A stretch of DNA of 64,000 nucleotides from Eublepharis macularius. Lineage: Eukaryota; Chordata; Lepidosauria; Squamata; Eublepharidae. The stretch is taken from assembly GCF_028583425.1 (NCBI RefSeq), contig NC_072791.1:11675868-11739867 (forward strand), given 5' to 3'. The notes beneath the pieces were generated by a model, which saw only the letters and a list, made by a program, of their open reading frames with translations, did no database searches and had not been told where the DNA came from. The position numbers and the translations under genes were made by a program. Shown here piece by piece: positions 45,638-59,118 of the stretch (its first letter is position 1; every line of letters begins with the position of its first letter).

Positions 45638-47164
45638 TTCGGTTTCATTTTCTCGGCTATGTCGGATGCTCCTCTCCGCAGGTCCGGGAGGAAGCGCCCG
45701 AGCAGCCTGACCGGGCGGCTGATCTGTGAAGATTAGCCCCCAGAACTCCCAGTGAGGGAGGCAGGGTCCGGAACGCGGCGGGAAGAGCCCCCTGAAATCG
45801 ATGCAGGGGGTAAATTGCCCATTTGTTCCTATGGAGGCTGGCAGACGTGCGCGGCACCTCGAGTGCTGCCGGGCCATGGAAAACAGCAAAGAGCAGAACT
45901 AGGCGGAAGCCTGTAAGTAAGCAAATCCCTTCTGTTAATACAAGCACACGCAAAGAAGTGGTGGGATCTGAAGCTAAGAAGGCTCATTCTTCCCCCTCGC
46001 TGAGTTTCAGAATTTGGTCAGCGGTCCCCCCCCCTAAAATGGCAGCGAAAAAGCAGAGTCCCGCTTTGGGCAAGTCAATCTCGGCTGCCCTGCAGGGGAA
46101 AGGAGAGTCGCTCGAGGACTTGGTGAAGAGGTCGGTTATCGAAGCCATAAAGCCCTTTGTTGACAAGCTGAATGAAACAGATCAAAGGGTGGGCTTAATT
46201 GAGAGCGAAGTGAAAACCATTAAGGAAGCAGGGGGGGCAGAGAAGTCTGCTCGGGAAAATGCGTCACTCATGAGGGCAACGAATAAAGAGTTAAAGCTGG
46301 TGGAGAACCAGCTGATCGGGCTACAAGTGGAACGAACACAGACAATTTTGCGCATCCAGAATGTGAAAGAGGAGGAAAATGAGGAGTTATGGGATCTGGC
46401 CTCGGAACTATTGGCGACACCCGCGAGGGCAACTAAAGAAGAGGTAAAAAGCGCCATTTTGGAAGTCCGTCGGGCTTCTTCAAAATATGCAACGAAGCGT
46501 CAGCTGCCTCGCGAGATCATCATCGATTTTTCATCTAAGAGGATCCGAGACACTATCCTATACAACTCATACAATGCGGATTTGAACTTTCTGGGTAATA
46601 AAGTTAAGATACTGAAGGACGTTCCATTTTTAGTTCAGAAAAGAAGATTTAAGTATAAAAAGTTTGTAGCTCTTCTGAGGGAACGTGGAATAAAGTATAA
46701 ATGGCTATTTCCGGAAGGTATCTGGTTTAGTTACAAAGATCAAGCTTACAAGATAACATCAGAAGATCAACTAAGGGATTTTGAGGACAAAAATCAAGAA
46801 TTTCAGCAAGACACCAAGCAAGAAGAAAAGGATTTGAAGTCTGAAGGGGGGGGGAGGGAACGAGCACTGCGGTTGCAGTTGCTCAGAGAGAACTGCGTCC
46901 GAGGCCCAGGGGGGGGAGGAAGACTTAATTTGGATTGTAATCTGTATTTTGCAAGGTCAACCACTCCATCAAAATCTTACAAAGTTTTAATTTTTTAATA
47001 ATGGCAGTATGAAGGGAAAGCATTATTTGTAGTGTAGTGTTGTTATATGTTGCTGGGTTTTTTTCTTTCCTTCCCCTGCCCCCCTTCTTTCCCTCTGTAT
47101 TGTTAGTTAATGTAGGTAATAAAAAAAATAAAAAAAAATTCAAAATTTTTTTCCCCATTGTTCA
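45626..47164 (+). mobile_element. Half-L1 (ORF1-only) insertion
   Basis: The element spans about 45638-47150, between 11-bp duplications CCCATTGTTCA (45627-45637 and about 47153-47163). It has a GC-rich 5' part, one open ORF1, a short 3' part, a G-rich stretch and an A-rich tail with AATAAAAAAAATAAA. ORF2 is absent. The layout equals that of HAL1 elements, described in mammals, which keep only ORF1. It interrupts the older reverse L1 ORF2 relic. Confidence 0.7.
46039..46998 (+). CDS. L1 ORF1p, open reading frame
   Basis: It is 319 residues from Met 46039. The frame is open further upstream to 45823, but MAAKKQ after the GC-rich leader is the more likely L1 start. Residues about 20-110 form a coiled coil (DKLNETDQRVGLIESEVKTI and ENQLIGLQVERTQ). 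Residues 110-200 contain the RNA-recognition-like domain start (ILRIQNVKEEENEELWDLAS) and the IIIDFSSKRIRDTI segment. The C-terminal domain is at 200-260 (RRFKYKKFVALLRERGIKYK then WLFPEGIWF). ORF1p binds L1 RNA as a trimer and acts as a nucleic-acid chaperone. The final 40 residues are Gly-rich and non-conserved, suggesting read-through into 3' sequence where ORF2 was lost. No stop breaks it, so it may be fairly young. Confidence 0.75.
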   Translation: MAAKKQSPALGKSISAALQGKGESLEDLVKRSVIEAIKPFVDKLNETDQRVGLIESEVKTIKEAGGAEKSARENASLMRATNKELKLVENQLIGLQVERTQTILRIQNVKEEENEELWDLASELLATPARATKEEVKSAILEVRRASSKYATKRQLPREIIIDFSSKRIRDTILYNSYNADLNFLGNKVKILKDVPFLVQKRRFKYKKFVALLRERGIKYKWLFPEGIWFSYKDQAYKITSEDQLRDFEDKNQEFQQDTKQEEKDLKSEGGGRERALRLQLLRENCVRGPGGGGRLNLDCNLYFARSTTPSKSYKVLIF

Positions 47165-47167
47165 AAT

Positions 47168-47173
47168 TTTATT
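47168..47173 (-). promoter_or_regulatory. Candidate poly(A) signal of the zinc-finger gene
   Basis: AATAAA on the minus strand lies about 92 nt past the stop codon, within L1-derived sequence. It is a plausible but unproven cleavage signal. Confidence 0.35.
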
Positions 47174-47264
47174 TCTTCTCCCAAATTTTGCATCCATTTT
47201 AGCATACACATTTCAAATTGTTCTGTTTCTGTATCATATTGGAACACTCCATAAATTCCTGTTC

Positions 47265-51002
<3,738 letters not shown>

Positions 51003-52060
51003 TCATAGAATCATAGAGTTGGAAGGGACCTCCAGGATCATCTAGTCAAACCCCTGCACAATGCAGGAAATTCTCAACTACCCCCCCCCCACATACCCCC
51101 AGTGACCCCTGCTTCATGGCCAGAAGATGGAAAATACCTTCAGGATTTCTAGCCGAACTGGCCTGGGGAAAATTCCTTCTTGACCCCAACCTAGCGATCC
51201 ATGAGAACTAAGTAACCCTTCCTCCCCTCCCTCTCATAATCTACCATGATTCACAGAATTAGCATTACTGTCAGGTGGCTATCTAACCTCTAATTAAAAA
51301 CCACCTCCCGAGGAAGCCCTGTTCCACTGAGGGACTGCTCTGTCAGGAAGTTCTTCCTAATGTTTAGCCGAAAACTATTTCGATTTAATTTCAACCTGTT
51401 GGGTCTAGTCGGACCTTCTGGGGCAATGGAAAACAACTAATCACCATCCTCTATATGACAGTCCTTCACGTACTTGAAGATGGTTATCATATCACCTCTC
51501 TGTCATCTCCTCTCCAGGCTAAACGTACCGAGCTCCTCCAACCTTTCCTCATAGGACTTGGTCTCCAGACCCCTCACCATCTTCATTGCCTCCTCTGGAC
51601 ACTTTTCAGCTTGTCTATACCCTTTTAAAATTGTGGTCCCAAAACTGAACACAGTACTCTAAGTGAGGTCTAACCAGAGCAGAGTAGGGCGACGCCATCA
51701 CTTAACGTGATCAGGATAATATATTTCTGTTGATACAGCCAAAAATTACATTTGCCTTTTTAGCTATCATATCACACTGCTGACTCATGTTCAGTGTATG
51801 TTCTTCTAAGACCCCTAGATCCTTTTCGCAGATACTACTACCAAGACAAGTCTCCCCCATGCTATAATTATGCATTTGATTTTCCCTTCCTAAACGCCGA
51901 ACTTTACCTTTATCTTTGCTGAAATTCATTTTATTTGTTTCAGCCCAGTTTTCCAACCTACTACTTGATTTATATTCTCTCATAAATTCAATTAATCTAC
52001 ATATACATACAATTAGCATTGAACAGTAAATGAAACAGAATGTATTGGAGCTTATATGTC
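51003..52060 (-). pseudogene. CR1 LINE, 3' end of ORF2 and 3' UTR
   Basis: On the minus strand, 51711-51975 encodes the ORF2 C-terminus (LENWAETNKMNFSKDKGKV, then CEKDLGVLEEHTLNMSQQCD and IAKKANVIFGCINR). A long 3' UTR ends in ACTCTATGATTCTATGA at 51003, the CR1 hallmark 3' terminus. The 5' part is truncated, as is usual for CR1. It lies in the zinc-finger gene's intron in the gene's own orientation. Confidence 0.85.
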
Positions 52061-52089
52061 GTAGCTCAGTCATATAAACATGTATACAA

Positions 52090-52355
52090 CGGTTCCAATT
52101 TGCAACAAATGTTGCTAATAAAAGTATAAATCGCAGTATAATGTCAATTTGCAACAAATGTTGCTAGTAAAGGAATAGACCGCAGATATCCATTTGCAAC
52201 GTCAATTTGATTTTCAGCCTGCAATTGCCAGTTAAATAAAAGATTCCCAACTTCTTCCCTGGGTAATCATTTAGCAATGTAGATTTCTTCAGGCTGCAGT
52301 TGCCAGTTAAACAAAGGATTCCCAACTTCTTCCCTGGGTAATCAGTTAACAATGT
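52090..52355. repeat. Two short tandem duplications
   Basis: AATTTGCAACAAATGTTGCT occurs twice about 50 bp apart (near 52097 and 52145). GATTCCCAACTTCTTCCCTG occurs twice 74 bp apart (near 52242 and 52316). They lie between the CR1 and the PLE and are not explained by either. Confidence 0.7.
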
Positions 52356-52369
52356 TAATTGCATGGCAG

Positions 52370-53235
52370 TAGATTCAAAACCTATAGGGCACTTTAGATG
52401 TGGCAAGTGCAACATCTGTGACCTGGCATCCATGGGACCTACGTTTAAAATCAATTCAATTCAGAGGGAAATTAGACTCAGGCAATTCCCTACCTGTAGC
52501 ACCCCAGGTGTCGTTTATGCAATTGAATGCAGCTGCCCCCATATTTGTGTAGGAAGCACTAGTAGAGCAGGTAAGATTTGCATTTAAGAACATATTTCTA
52601 GGATCAAGAGTAGATCTCTTGAGGCATCACTAACTCAACACTTTCTGAATAACCATACTAGTGAGAGACAGTTCAGGTTTTCAGTCATTGAGATTCTTAA
52701 ACCAGAAAGATCAAAGGATTTCAGCAATGAGCTGTTGAGAAGAGAAGCCTATTGGGCGTTTGAATTAGATTGCACAGGTCCACGGGGTTTGAATACAAAC
52801 ATTTGAGTATTTCTGTTACTTGTGAACTTTAATTATAAAGGGATATGAATTCCCATTGATGATGTATATGTAATTGGTATGTAACGTGATTCGGATCATT
52901 GTACCTTTAAGGATGTATATGAAAGGTCGTTCTACCTGCTTAAAAGGGTTCAGTGTGAAAGCAGATGTCACCAGCCTGAGACCAAGCATTAATTGCGGTT
53001 GTGAATTTATGTGCTGGGACACCATGAGTCGAGGAAGCAGTCATACTTTATGTTAAAAGTTAAAAACTGTGACAGAGCCCTTATTATGATATTTCTTTGC
53101 AGAAATAAACACAATTCCTGTGATAAAGAGGAAGGACTACGAAACAGGACATTAACCGGAATCCTGTTGGACTATGTCCCTTGCAAATTTGGTGGGTATT
53201 GGACATTGAGAAGGTCAGTTTGTAACCCCTCAAAG
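52370..53235 (+). pseudogene. Penelope-like element 3' part, third family
   Basis: The frame has GHFRCGKCNICDLAS, then IRLRQFPTCSTPGVVYAIEC and CVGSTSRAGK, a GIY-YIG core with VVYA and ICVGS. A stop follows, then continuing similarity (SLTQHFLNNHTSERQFRF, ELLRREAYWAFELDCTG, GLNTNI). The reverse-transcriptase domain is missing and the protein is broken. The non-coding tail reaches about 53235. It lies antisense within the zinc-finger gene's intron. Confidence 0.8.
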
Positions 53236-53284
53236 TAGCTTTCAACAGGCAGTCAAGTTTTCACTGTCCTCTGAAGACCCCCCC

Positions 53285-53745
53285 CCCCAAGTTTCAGAGA
53301 GATTGCACCCCGGGAAAGGCATGATCAATGGGTCTCCCCCTTTCCTGTCATTTTCTCTTCACAGTGGCAAAAATTGGACTGTCTGCTGGAAGCTACTTTG
53401 AAGGGTTAAAGCCAGAAGGAAAGCCAGAAGTTCAGATGGAGTTCAGACAGTCTATGCCTATGTTGCCTAGGGAATTGATTGAAAGGTGCCAGACTATCTG
53501 GGTTTATGAATGGCTGATGAACACCATGAACAGGGCTTGGAATGAACACACATTCGTCGGGAACGGGGGCATCACCAACAGCTTGCTCACAAAACAGCTG
53601 ATTGGTCTGTCCATGACCTTTTTTTTGTTCTTATTGCTGTTCGTGCCCATCTCTAGTAGTGGGATGTTTGCAAACCTGTTTGTGGATGGCAACGAACAAC
53701 AAACATCGTGTTCGGGTTCTTTTCCTGTTCGTGCCCATCTCTATT
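53285..53745. mobile_element. Probable hAT-like MITE (GATGGGCACGAAC ends)
   Basis: TTCGTGCCCATCTCT occurs at about 53638 and again at 53729-53743. Tracts of CAACGAACAACAAACA lie between them. The interior frame (53328-53747) is open by chance, with no domain. The left boundary is uncertain. Confidence 0.4.
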
Positions 53746-53787
53746 AACAAGAAGTCGTTAGGTGCCATCTGTCAACTAGTTTTCTTA

Positions 53788-53811
53788 CCTGTGTGGATTT
53801 GTTGATGGACA
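53788..53811 (-). pseudogene. Zinc-finger linker remnant
   Basis: These 24 nt are identical to 47776-47799, the HQQIHTG linker segment of the zinc-finger exon on the same strand. They directly abut a CR1 fragment at 53812. On the minus strand the remnant ends in CACACAG|GTAAGA, a consensus splice donor. It is most simply the last trace of a duplicated and deleted zinc-finger exon. Confidence 0.6.
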
Positions 53812-54510
53812 GAGGCTCAGAAATAACATTTGCGAGTTCTTTTAGTACCCTTGGGTGCAATTCATCCAGCACTGAAGACTTTCATTTAAAGAAATTAGAT
53901 ATTTACCTACTATCTCTATGCTGACCCTAGGCTGTAACTCCCTTCCCCCATTATGTGTTCTGTTATTGCCATGTTGAGCACTATCTCCCTCGTAGGAAAA
54001 GTAGGAATTCAGCAGTTCTGCCCTCTCTTCATCGCCTGTTACAATTTCACTTCCCTGTCCCTGCAATCGGCCTACCATGTCCTTGCTCTTTTTCTTACTT
54101 TGAATATAAGCAAAGAACCCTTTTTGGTTGTTTTTAACATGTCTGGCTAGCCTAAGCTCATACTGAATTATAGGTTTTCTAACACTCTCCCTAATAGCAC
54201 TGGTTATTTGTTTATATTTATATTTGAATGTAACGCCCTCCTTCCATTTCCTAACTGAGTCTTTTTTTACTTCTCAACTCTTTAGAAAGCTTGACTGCTT
54301 TAGGCTTCTCCCAGCCACTTTGACTTCTTTAGGCTCCTCCCAGTTTCCCTTTTCAAATAGATCATTTGTGACTGTGTCTTTAATAATTTGCTTTAAGAAA
54401 CTCCCACACTTCTTGAACTCCCTTGTCCTTAAGTATTTCTGACCATGGGATTCTACCCAACGTAACTTTAAGTTTCTTAAAATCTGCTTTGAACTAAAGG
54501 GTTTCACTTT
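53812..54510 (-). pseudogene. CR1 LINE ORF2 fragment
   Basis: Minus-strand frames read the region between endonuclease and reverse transcriptase of CR1 ORF2: KWKEGVTFKYKYKQITSAIR, then ARHVKNNQKGFFAYIQSKKK, GDEERAELLNSYF, with a stop after SFLKS and a frameshift near the end. It stops abruptly at 53812 beside the zinc-finger remnant. It is not contiguous with the CR1 end at 51003-52060. Confidence 0.75.
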
Positions 54511-55171
54511 TTCAGGTGTTCTATGGCCTGCGTTTCTTCTCAGGAGTATTCTCTGGATATTTTTAAGAACAACTCAGTTGGTCTTGTATGCTGTTCTGCT
54601 TATTTAAATTTTGTTATTGATGATTCGTGTTGTGTTATTTGAAGAGGCATCTAAATAAATAAATAAATGTTGAATACAACTGGACAGTCTATAGCAATTT
54701 CTCCCAAAATTAGGCACCCATAAACCTACATTTTGTTCTGTGTTCTAACCATTTGAGAAAGCTTTCCTATTTACCCTTAGCTCTTTCTTCTTCAAAAATA
54801 TCTCTGTTCTCCAGGGACTGAAGGTTAGCCAGATACACCAGAAAATGGTCTGCACAACACAAAAATATTCATACCTAAAACGAAGGCCCTATATAAATGT
54901 AAACACTATTATGGTTGTTATTTAAAATTATATCCTCCTTAGCTGCTCTGGAAGGCCTATGAGGAGGCCCTGTTCACATCCCATAAACTGTTCCTTTTAG
55001 TTTACAAACCAATTATTTTAGCTTACAAACTAGTACTTGAGGAATTCACTAGAGATGCAGACGTCCCTCCTTTATCCTCGTGTGGACTCTCCTATTGAGA
55101 GTCTCCGTTGGAAAAGCCCTTCTTAAATTTCTGCCTTCAGCAGCTATGAAGGAAGGGAAGGGGACCCTTAC
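54511..55171. repeat. Intron: duplicated block, second copy
   Basis: 54530-54832 matches 50680-50997 in the same orientation, with moderate divergence. The remainder (54833-55171) is intron next to the KRAB exon donor and holds nothing else I recognise. Confidence 0.6.
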
Positions 55172-55298
55172 CCAGAGAGGCCACATTCCGAAAATTCTCT
55201 TCCATGACTTCCTTGTGAAGGCTTCTTTTTTCCGCATCCAGTAGAGCCCACTCCTCCTCAGTGAAGTGAACAGACACCTCCTCGAAGGTCACCAGACC
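55172..55298 (-). CDS. SCAN-KRAB zinc-finger gene: KRAB A-box exon
   Basis: The exon is 127 bp, the standard size of KRAB A exons. The acceptor is TTTTTTTTCTCTTTTCAG and the donor CTCTGG|GTAAGG. Entry is phase 0 and exit phase 1, compatible with the SCAN and zinc-finger exons. It encodes [16 protein letters not shown], then [19 protein letters not shown] and RNVASL. KRAB A boxes recruit TRIM28/KAP1 to silence target loci. Here the usual DV of VTFEDV is EV, and the MLE motif is MEE. Such substitutions are seen in old-type KRABs with weak TRIM28 binding, so repression by this route is uncertain. No B-box exon is recognised. Confidence 0.9.
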
Positions 55299-57156
55299 CT
55301 GAAAAGAGAAAAAAAATAAACTCCTCTATCTACTCAGACAATAGAACAAATCTTCCCATTATGAGAACAAGCCAAGAGGACTATACTTAGAAGCTTGGCT
55401 GAAGCACTGAAACTTCCATTGGACTTTTCCATTGTTCTTCTGGTGAACGGCACAGATAGCAAGCAAGGGAAAGAGAGCAAAGGGGTTTCTCTGGGCTAGG
55501 GAGAGGTTGGTGGTTCATGGAGGCATTTGGGGACAAGAATTGCAATTCCACTTACCTGCTCTGGCCACATAGGAGCTGCTTTCTCTCTGTCGCAAAGAGA
55601 TGGCAAAGAATTTATTGTTGGTTTAACAGCCTCACCTGGAAGGATCAAACGGTAAGTGGAAGACATTCAAAACTTTTCAGGTATTCAGCATTTTATTTCC
55701 TTGTGTGGGGAAGAAAAGGTTCTCCCTCTCTTTCCTCATGCTCATTTTTATATAATTGCATTTTTATATAATTGTTTGATTCCATACATTTGCAAAATCC
55801 AATCTTAGTACAGTTATCACAGACATATAATATATGCCTATTTCTCCAGTGGTATAGAATGCACAGACTGAAGATGGAAGAACTCTGAAATGCAACAAAC
55901 AGGCTGCTCTAGACCCACTGATAGAATTGTAGTGACCGTACCCAAGAATCTCTGCATGTGAGCAAGAACGCTATCCCACACAATCAGATGTGGCTCCACA
56001 CTGGAACTATCTGACTCTGTCACTGCTAATGCAGAAACTGTTAGAAAAAGGGACTGGTGATCTCTCTGGCTCAGACCTTCAAGACTGCAAGGAGAGCAAA
56101 AGGAAGGCAAGAACCATATAGTTAAGTAGATAGTATGAGTTTCCTTCCTGGCTACTCTGCTATCACTCACTTTCTCTGACTGGTAGAATGTATTCCAGGG
56201 GAACTTCCTTTCTTTCTTTCCTCCTCTTTCTTCTTCCCTGAGGGCACCAGGAGAGGCAGCAGGGTGTCTCCTCCTAGGACAAAACGAAGCAGATGGCCTG
56301 CTATCAACCAGGAGCCATCCTAGCTAGTTAGATTAGTTACTAACTCTTTCTCTCCACTAAACTTAAGTAAACAGTTATTGGTTCTTTAACATGGATGAGA
56401 GGCTTCCTGAGTGCAATTTGTTTAGTTAGCGTGCTTTAACTAAACCCGATAGATTCCAAGTGGGAACTGATGCAGAATATTTTATCTGAAAAGTGCTGAA
56501 CAAAATGGTCACAGTGGGCCACTGAGCCCTCGACTTCCTCCTGCAGCCCAGATCCCCACAGGCCTCGGACCACCCATAACAACTCCTCTGGCCTACACTG
56601 TGCAGACACAGGGGTGGCTTAGAAGTGATCTTTGCTGCCATCACCGCCATGGAGTAGGCTTTAAAAGGAGCTTTTTCTGTCTCCCATACCATCTCTTCTT
56701 TTTATCGCCTTGAGGCCCTCAGGAGCACCTAGGAGCAGACATGTCAATTCCCCGGGACAATTCCTAATTCTGGAGTCAACCAGGATATTGATTGAAGCGC
56801 CAAACATATCAGCAGGAAATTCTTCCCGTGCCATCTGAAAACCGGCTGGATCCCTCAGGCTGTAGCTGCAGATCACCGGAATTTATCCTCCACCCATGCA
56901 CAGTCCCGTTATACCAGTAAGCCTAAATCCAGCCTTGACAATGGCACCACCTTCAGTCTTCCCATTTTCACACCACCTTCCTCCTGCCCAGAGCAAAACA
57001 CCACATCAAGAGTGTGCCCTGTGCAGAGCGTGGGGCCTCCTCAAGGCTTATAGTTTTGTTCCTCTTTTTATTGGCCCCTCGCGCTATCTCCTTAATTTTT
57101 CACATCAATTTACATCAATCATCACTTATGACTTTATCATGGTTAAGGGATAAATC
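55299..57156. other. Intron between SCAN and KRAB exons
   Basis: I see no repeat family I can name. A minus-strand frame at 56661-56876 has a CAG|ATGGCA acceptor-like site and reads MAREEFPADMFGASI. It vaguely resembles the short exon that follows SCAN in related genes, but it lacks a convincing donor and is left uncalled. Confidence 0.4.
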
Positions 57157-57388
57157 CCTATCATTTTTGTATTGTCGAAGGCTTTCACGGCCAGAGAACG
57201 ATGGTTGTTGTGGGTTTTCCGGGCTGTATTGCCGTGGTCTTGGCATTGTAGTTCCTGACGTTTCGCCAGCAGCTGTAGCTACACCTCTGAAGATGCCAGC
57301 CACAGCTGCTGGCGAAACGTCAGGAACTACAATGCCAAGACCACGGCAATACAGCCCGGAAAACCCACAACAACCACCTATCATTTTT
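57157..57388 (+). mobile_element. Penelope-like foldback element, copy 4
   Basis: The 12-bp exact duplication CCTATCATTTTT is at 57157-57168 and 57377-57388. The body is 208 bp with the extension at the left. The centre of the palindrome is shortened (CAGCAGCTGTAGCTACACC). A hammerhead-like core is kept in the right arm at 57287-57318. It lies in the intron of the zinc-finger gene. Confidence 0.85.
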
Positions 57389-57529
57389 CTTTATTTGCAA
57401 CCACAAACCTACTAGCATTTTTACCAAGTAGTTATACGAATGGTTAACCGTGTTACTCTTTCACAAATATAACAACTAGCAACAAAATCCATCGTGGCAA
57501 AAAATACAACTGGCTCTAGAAAGAGCAGG

Positions 57530-57880
57530 GGGGCTGGGCCAGCCATTCCCCCCCCCAATATGAGGCAGGGGGAGGAGGGCAGGGCCATCTGGCTGGGCAC
57601 TGCCCCCCAGTGCCCCAATCAGGGTTGGGGGGAGAAGGGCAGGGCAGGGGAGGAGGGCAGGTTAGCAGGCCAAGTATTATGCCCTGCCCAGGGCCCTGAT
57701 CTGGGGCGGGGGAGGGAGGACAGGCTGGCAGGGCTGGGTATTGCCTCTTCCTCAACACCCCAATATGGGGCAGAGGGAGGAAGGCTAGGCGGCCCGGCTG
57801 GGCCTTGCCCCCTCCCAAGTGGCCCAATCTGGGTTGTGGGAGGAGGGCAGGACATGGGGGAGAGGCCATGATCTGGGGCT
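57530..57880 (+). repeat. GC-rich degenerate minisatellite
   Basis: There are about five imperfect units of roughly 60-80 bp. Each has a CCCAATMTGGGG-like start, GGAGGAGGGCAGG and a TGGGCACTGCCCC-like end. It gives long false open frames on both strands. Confidence 0.65.
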
Positions 57881-58389
57881 GGAGGCTTGGCAGGCAGGTC
57901 AGCATGCAACCCAGCCCTTCGCAGCCAGGATTGCAGCTGCGAAAGTCTGCAGGCGCGCAAATCCATCTTCAGGCTCTGGAGGTTTGGCAAGTCAGTGGGC
58001 GCACCTCCCAGCCCTTCGCAGCCACAATCACGGCCGCGAAGGGCTTCAGGCATGCTCGCCCGTCTCCAGGATCCGGAGCTGGAGGCTTGGCGGGTGGGCA
58101 AGCCTCCCAGCCCTTCGCAGCCACGATCGTGGCCGTGAAGGGCTGCAGGCGTGGCCACCCGTCTCTAGACTCCAGGGCTGGAGGCTTGGCAGGTGGGGGG
58201 GGGCATGCCTCTCAACCCTTTGCAGCCACGACCGCCACCGTGAAGGGTTGCAGGCATGCCTGCCTGTCTCTAGACTCCAGGGCTGGAGGCTTGGCAGGTG
58301 GGGTGGGCAAACCTCCCAGCTCTTTGCAGCCGCGATCAGCTCCTGTGAAGGGCTGCAGGCATGCCCACCCATCTCCAGGCTCTGGGGTC
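57881..58389 (+). repeat. Five-unit minisatellite, about 102 bp per unit
   Basis: Units start at 57881, 57978, 58081, 58180 and 58285, each with GGAGGYTTGGCRGG. Each contains CAGCCCTTCGCAGCCACGAT or a close variant and a GTGAAGGGCTGCAGGC palindrome partner, so every unit can fold. Differences are mostly point changes. It lies in the SCAN-KRAB intron. Confidence 0.85.
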
Positions 58390-58909
58390 GAGGTTTGGGG
58401 GGGGGAGACGCACCAGGCACCCAGCTCCTACACCTAGCAACTGCCCGTTCAGGCATCACTGGGGTTGGAGTGGGCCACTGCTTGGGCCGCTGCAGGTGGT
58501 GAGGGGTAGGAGAGGTGGAGCTGAGTGACCTGATGAGCTTCTGCGCCCAGCAGCAGCCCGTTCCGCCCCATCGACAGCCAGTTTCGGCCCATCAGCACAG
58601 GATTGGGCTGCTGCAGGAGGGGAGCGACTCTCCTCTTATCCCCGCTAGGGGTGCACTACCAGGCCTGTGCTGTAGAATCCCAGTGAGTAGTTGGGAACAT
58701 GCTTACTGAATTATGTTATAGGATTGGAGAGAGGTTATGGTGTAAACCATTATTCTTCCAATTACTTTTCCAAATGAATATGTCTGAACTGAGAACTACG
58801 AGTGAGCATCTTTCCCACACTAGACCAATGGAAGGGGGGGGGGGATAAAAGCAGCCCACATACACTCAAAGAGGCTATCCAGTAAGTACAACAGCTATTT
58901 TGATCTTAC
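58390..58909. other. Intron, no feature recognised
   Basis: GC-rich sequence tapers to unremarkable sequence. It has a G-homopolymer of 10 at 58837. Confidence 0.4.
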
Positions 58910-58952
58910 CCCAAAAAGCTGCCTTGTAGTAATAGTTGATCTTCTCTTGCAC
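58910..58952 (-). CDS. Candidate 43-bp exon after SCAN (uncertain)
   Basis: The acceptor TTCTCTTTCAG and donor TGGG|GTAAGA bound 43 nt encoding VQEKINYYYKAAFWG. It sits where SCAN-ZNF genes often have a short exon. Including it shifts the frame of the KRAB exon by one base. It is therefore either skipped, a decayed exon or a chance pair of splice sites. Confidence 0.25.
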
Positions 58953-59118
58953 CTGAAAGAGAAGAGGGATCCCACAAAGGAGAAACTGTTGAGAAAGGGA
59001 ACAGGAAAAAGGTATGGGGGGGAAGGGGCTAAAAAAGTTGGAGCCGTCTGTATGGATTTTGAGGGCATCCCTGATCATATCCTGTCCCCCACATACTACC
59101 TAAAGGAATTCCTCTTAC

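Noticed and set aside
53328..53747. 139-codon plus-strand protein
   Set aside because: It spans MITE-like sequence with repeated CGTGCCCATCTCT ends. The hydrophobic stretch is chance translation of a T-rich run.
56661..56876. Additional exon of the zinc-finger gene
   Set aside because: The acceptor-like site is weak, there is no convincing donor and no domain match, so it is left as intron.
57494..58502. Long GC-rich open frames on both strands (up to 227 codons)
   Set aside because: They lie in tandem minisatellite units. The frame is open on both strands and the peptide is just the translated repeat.
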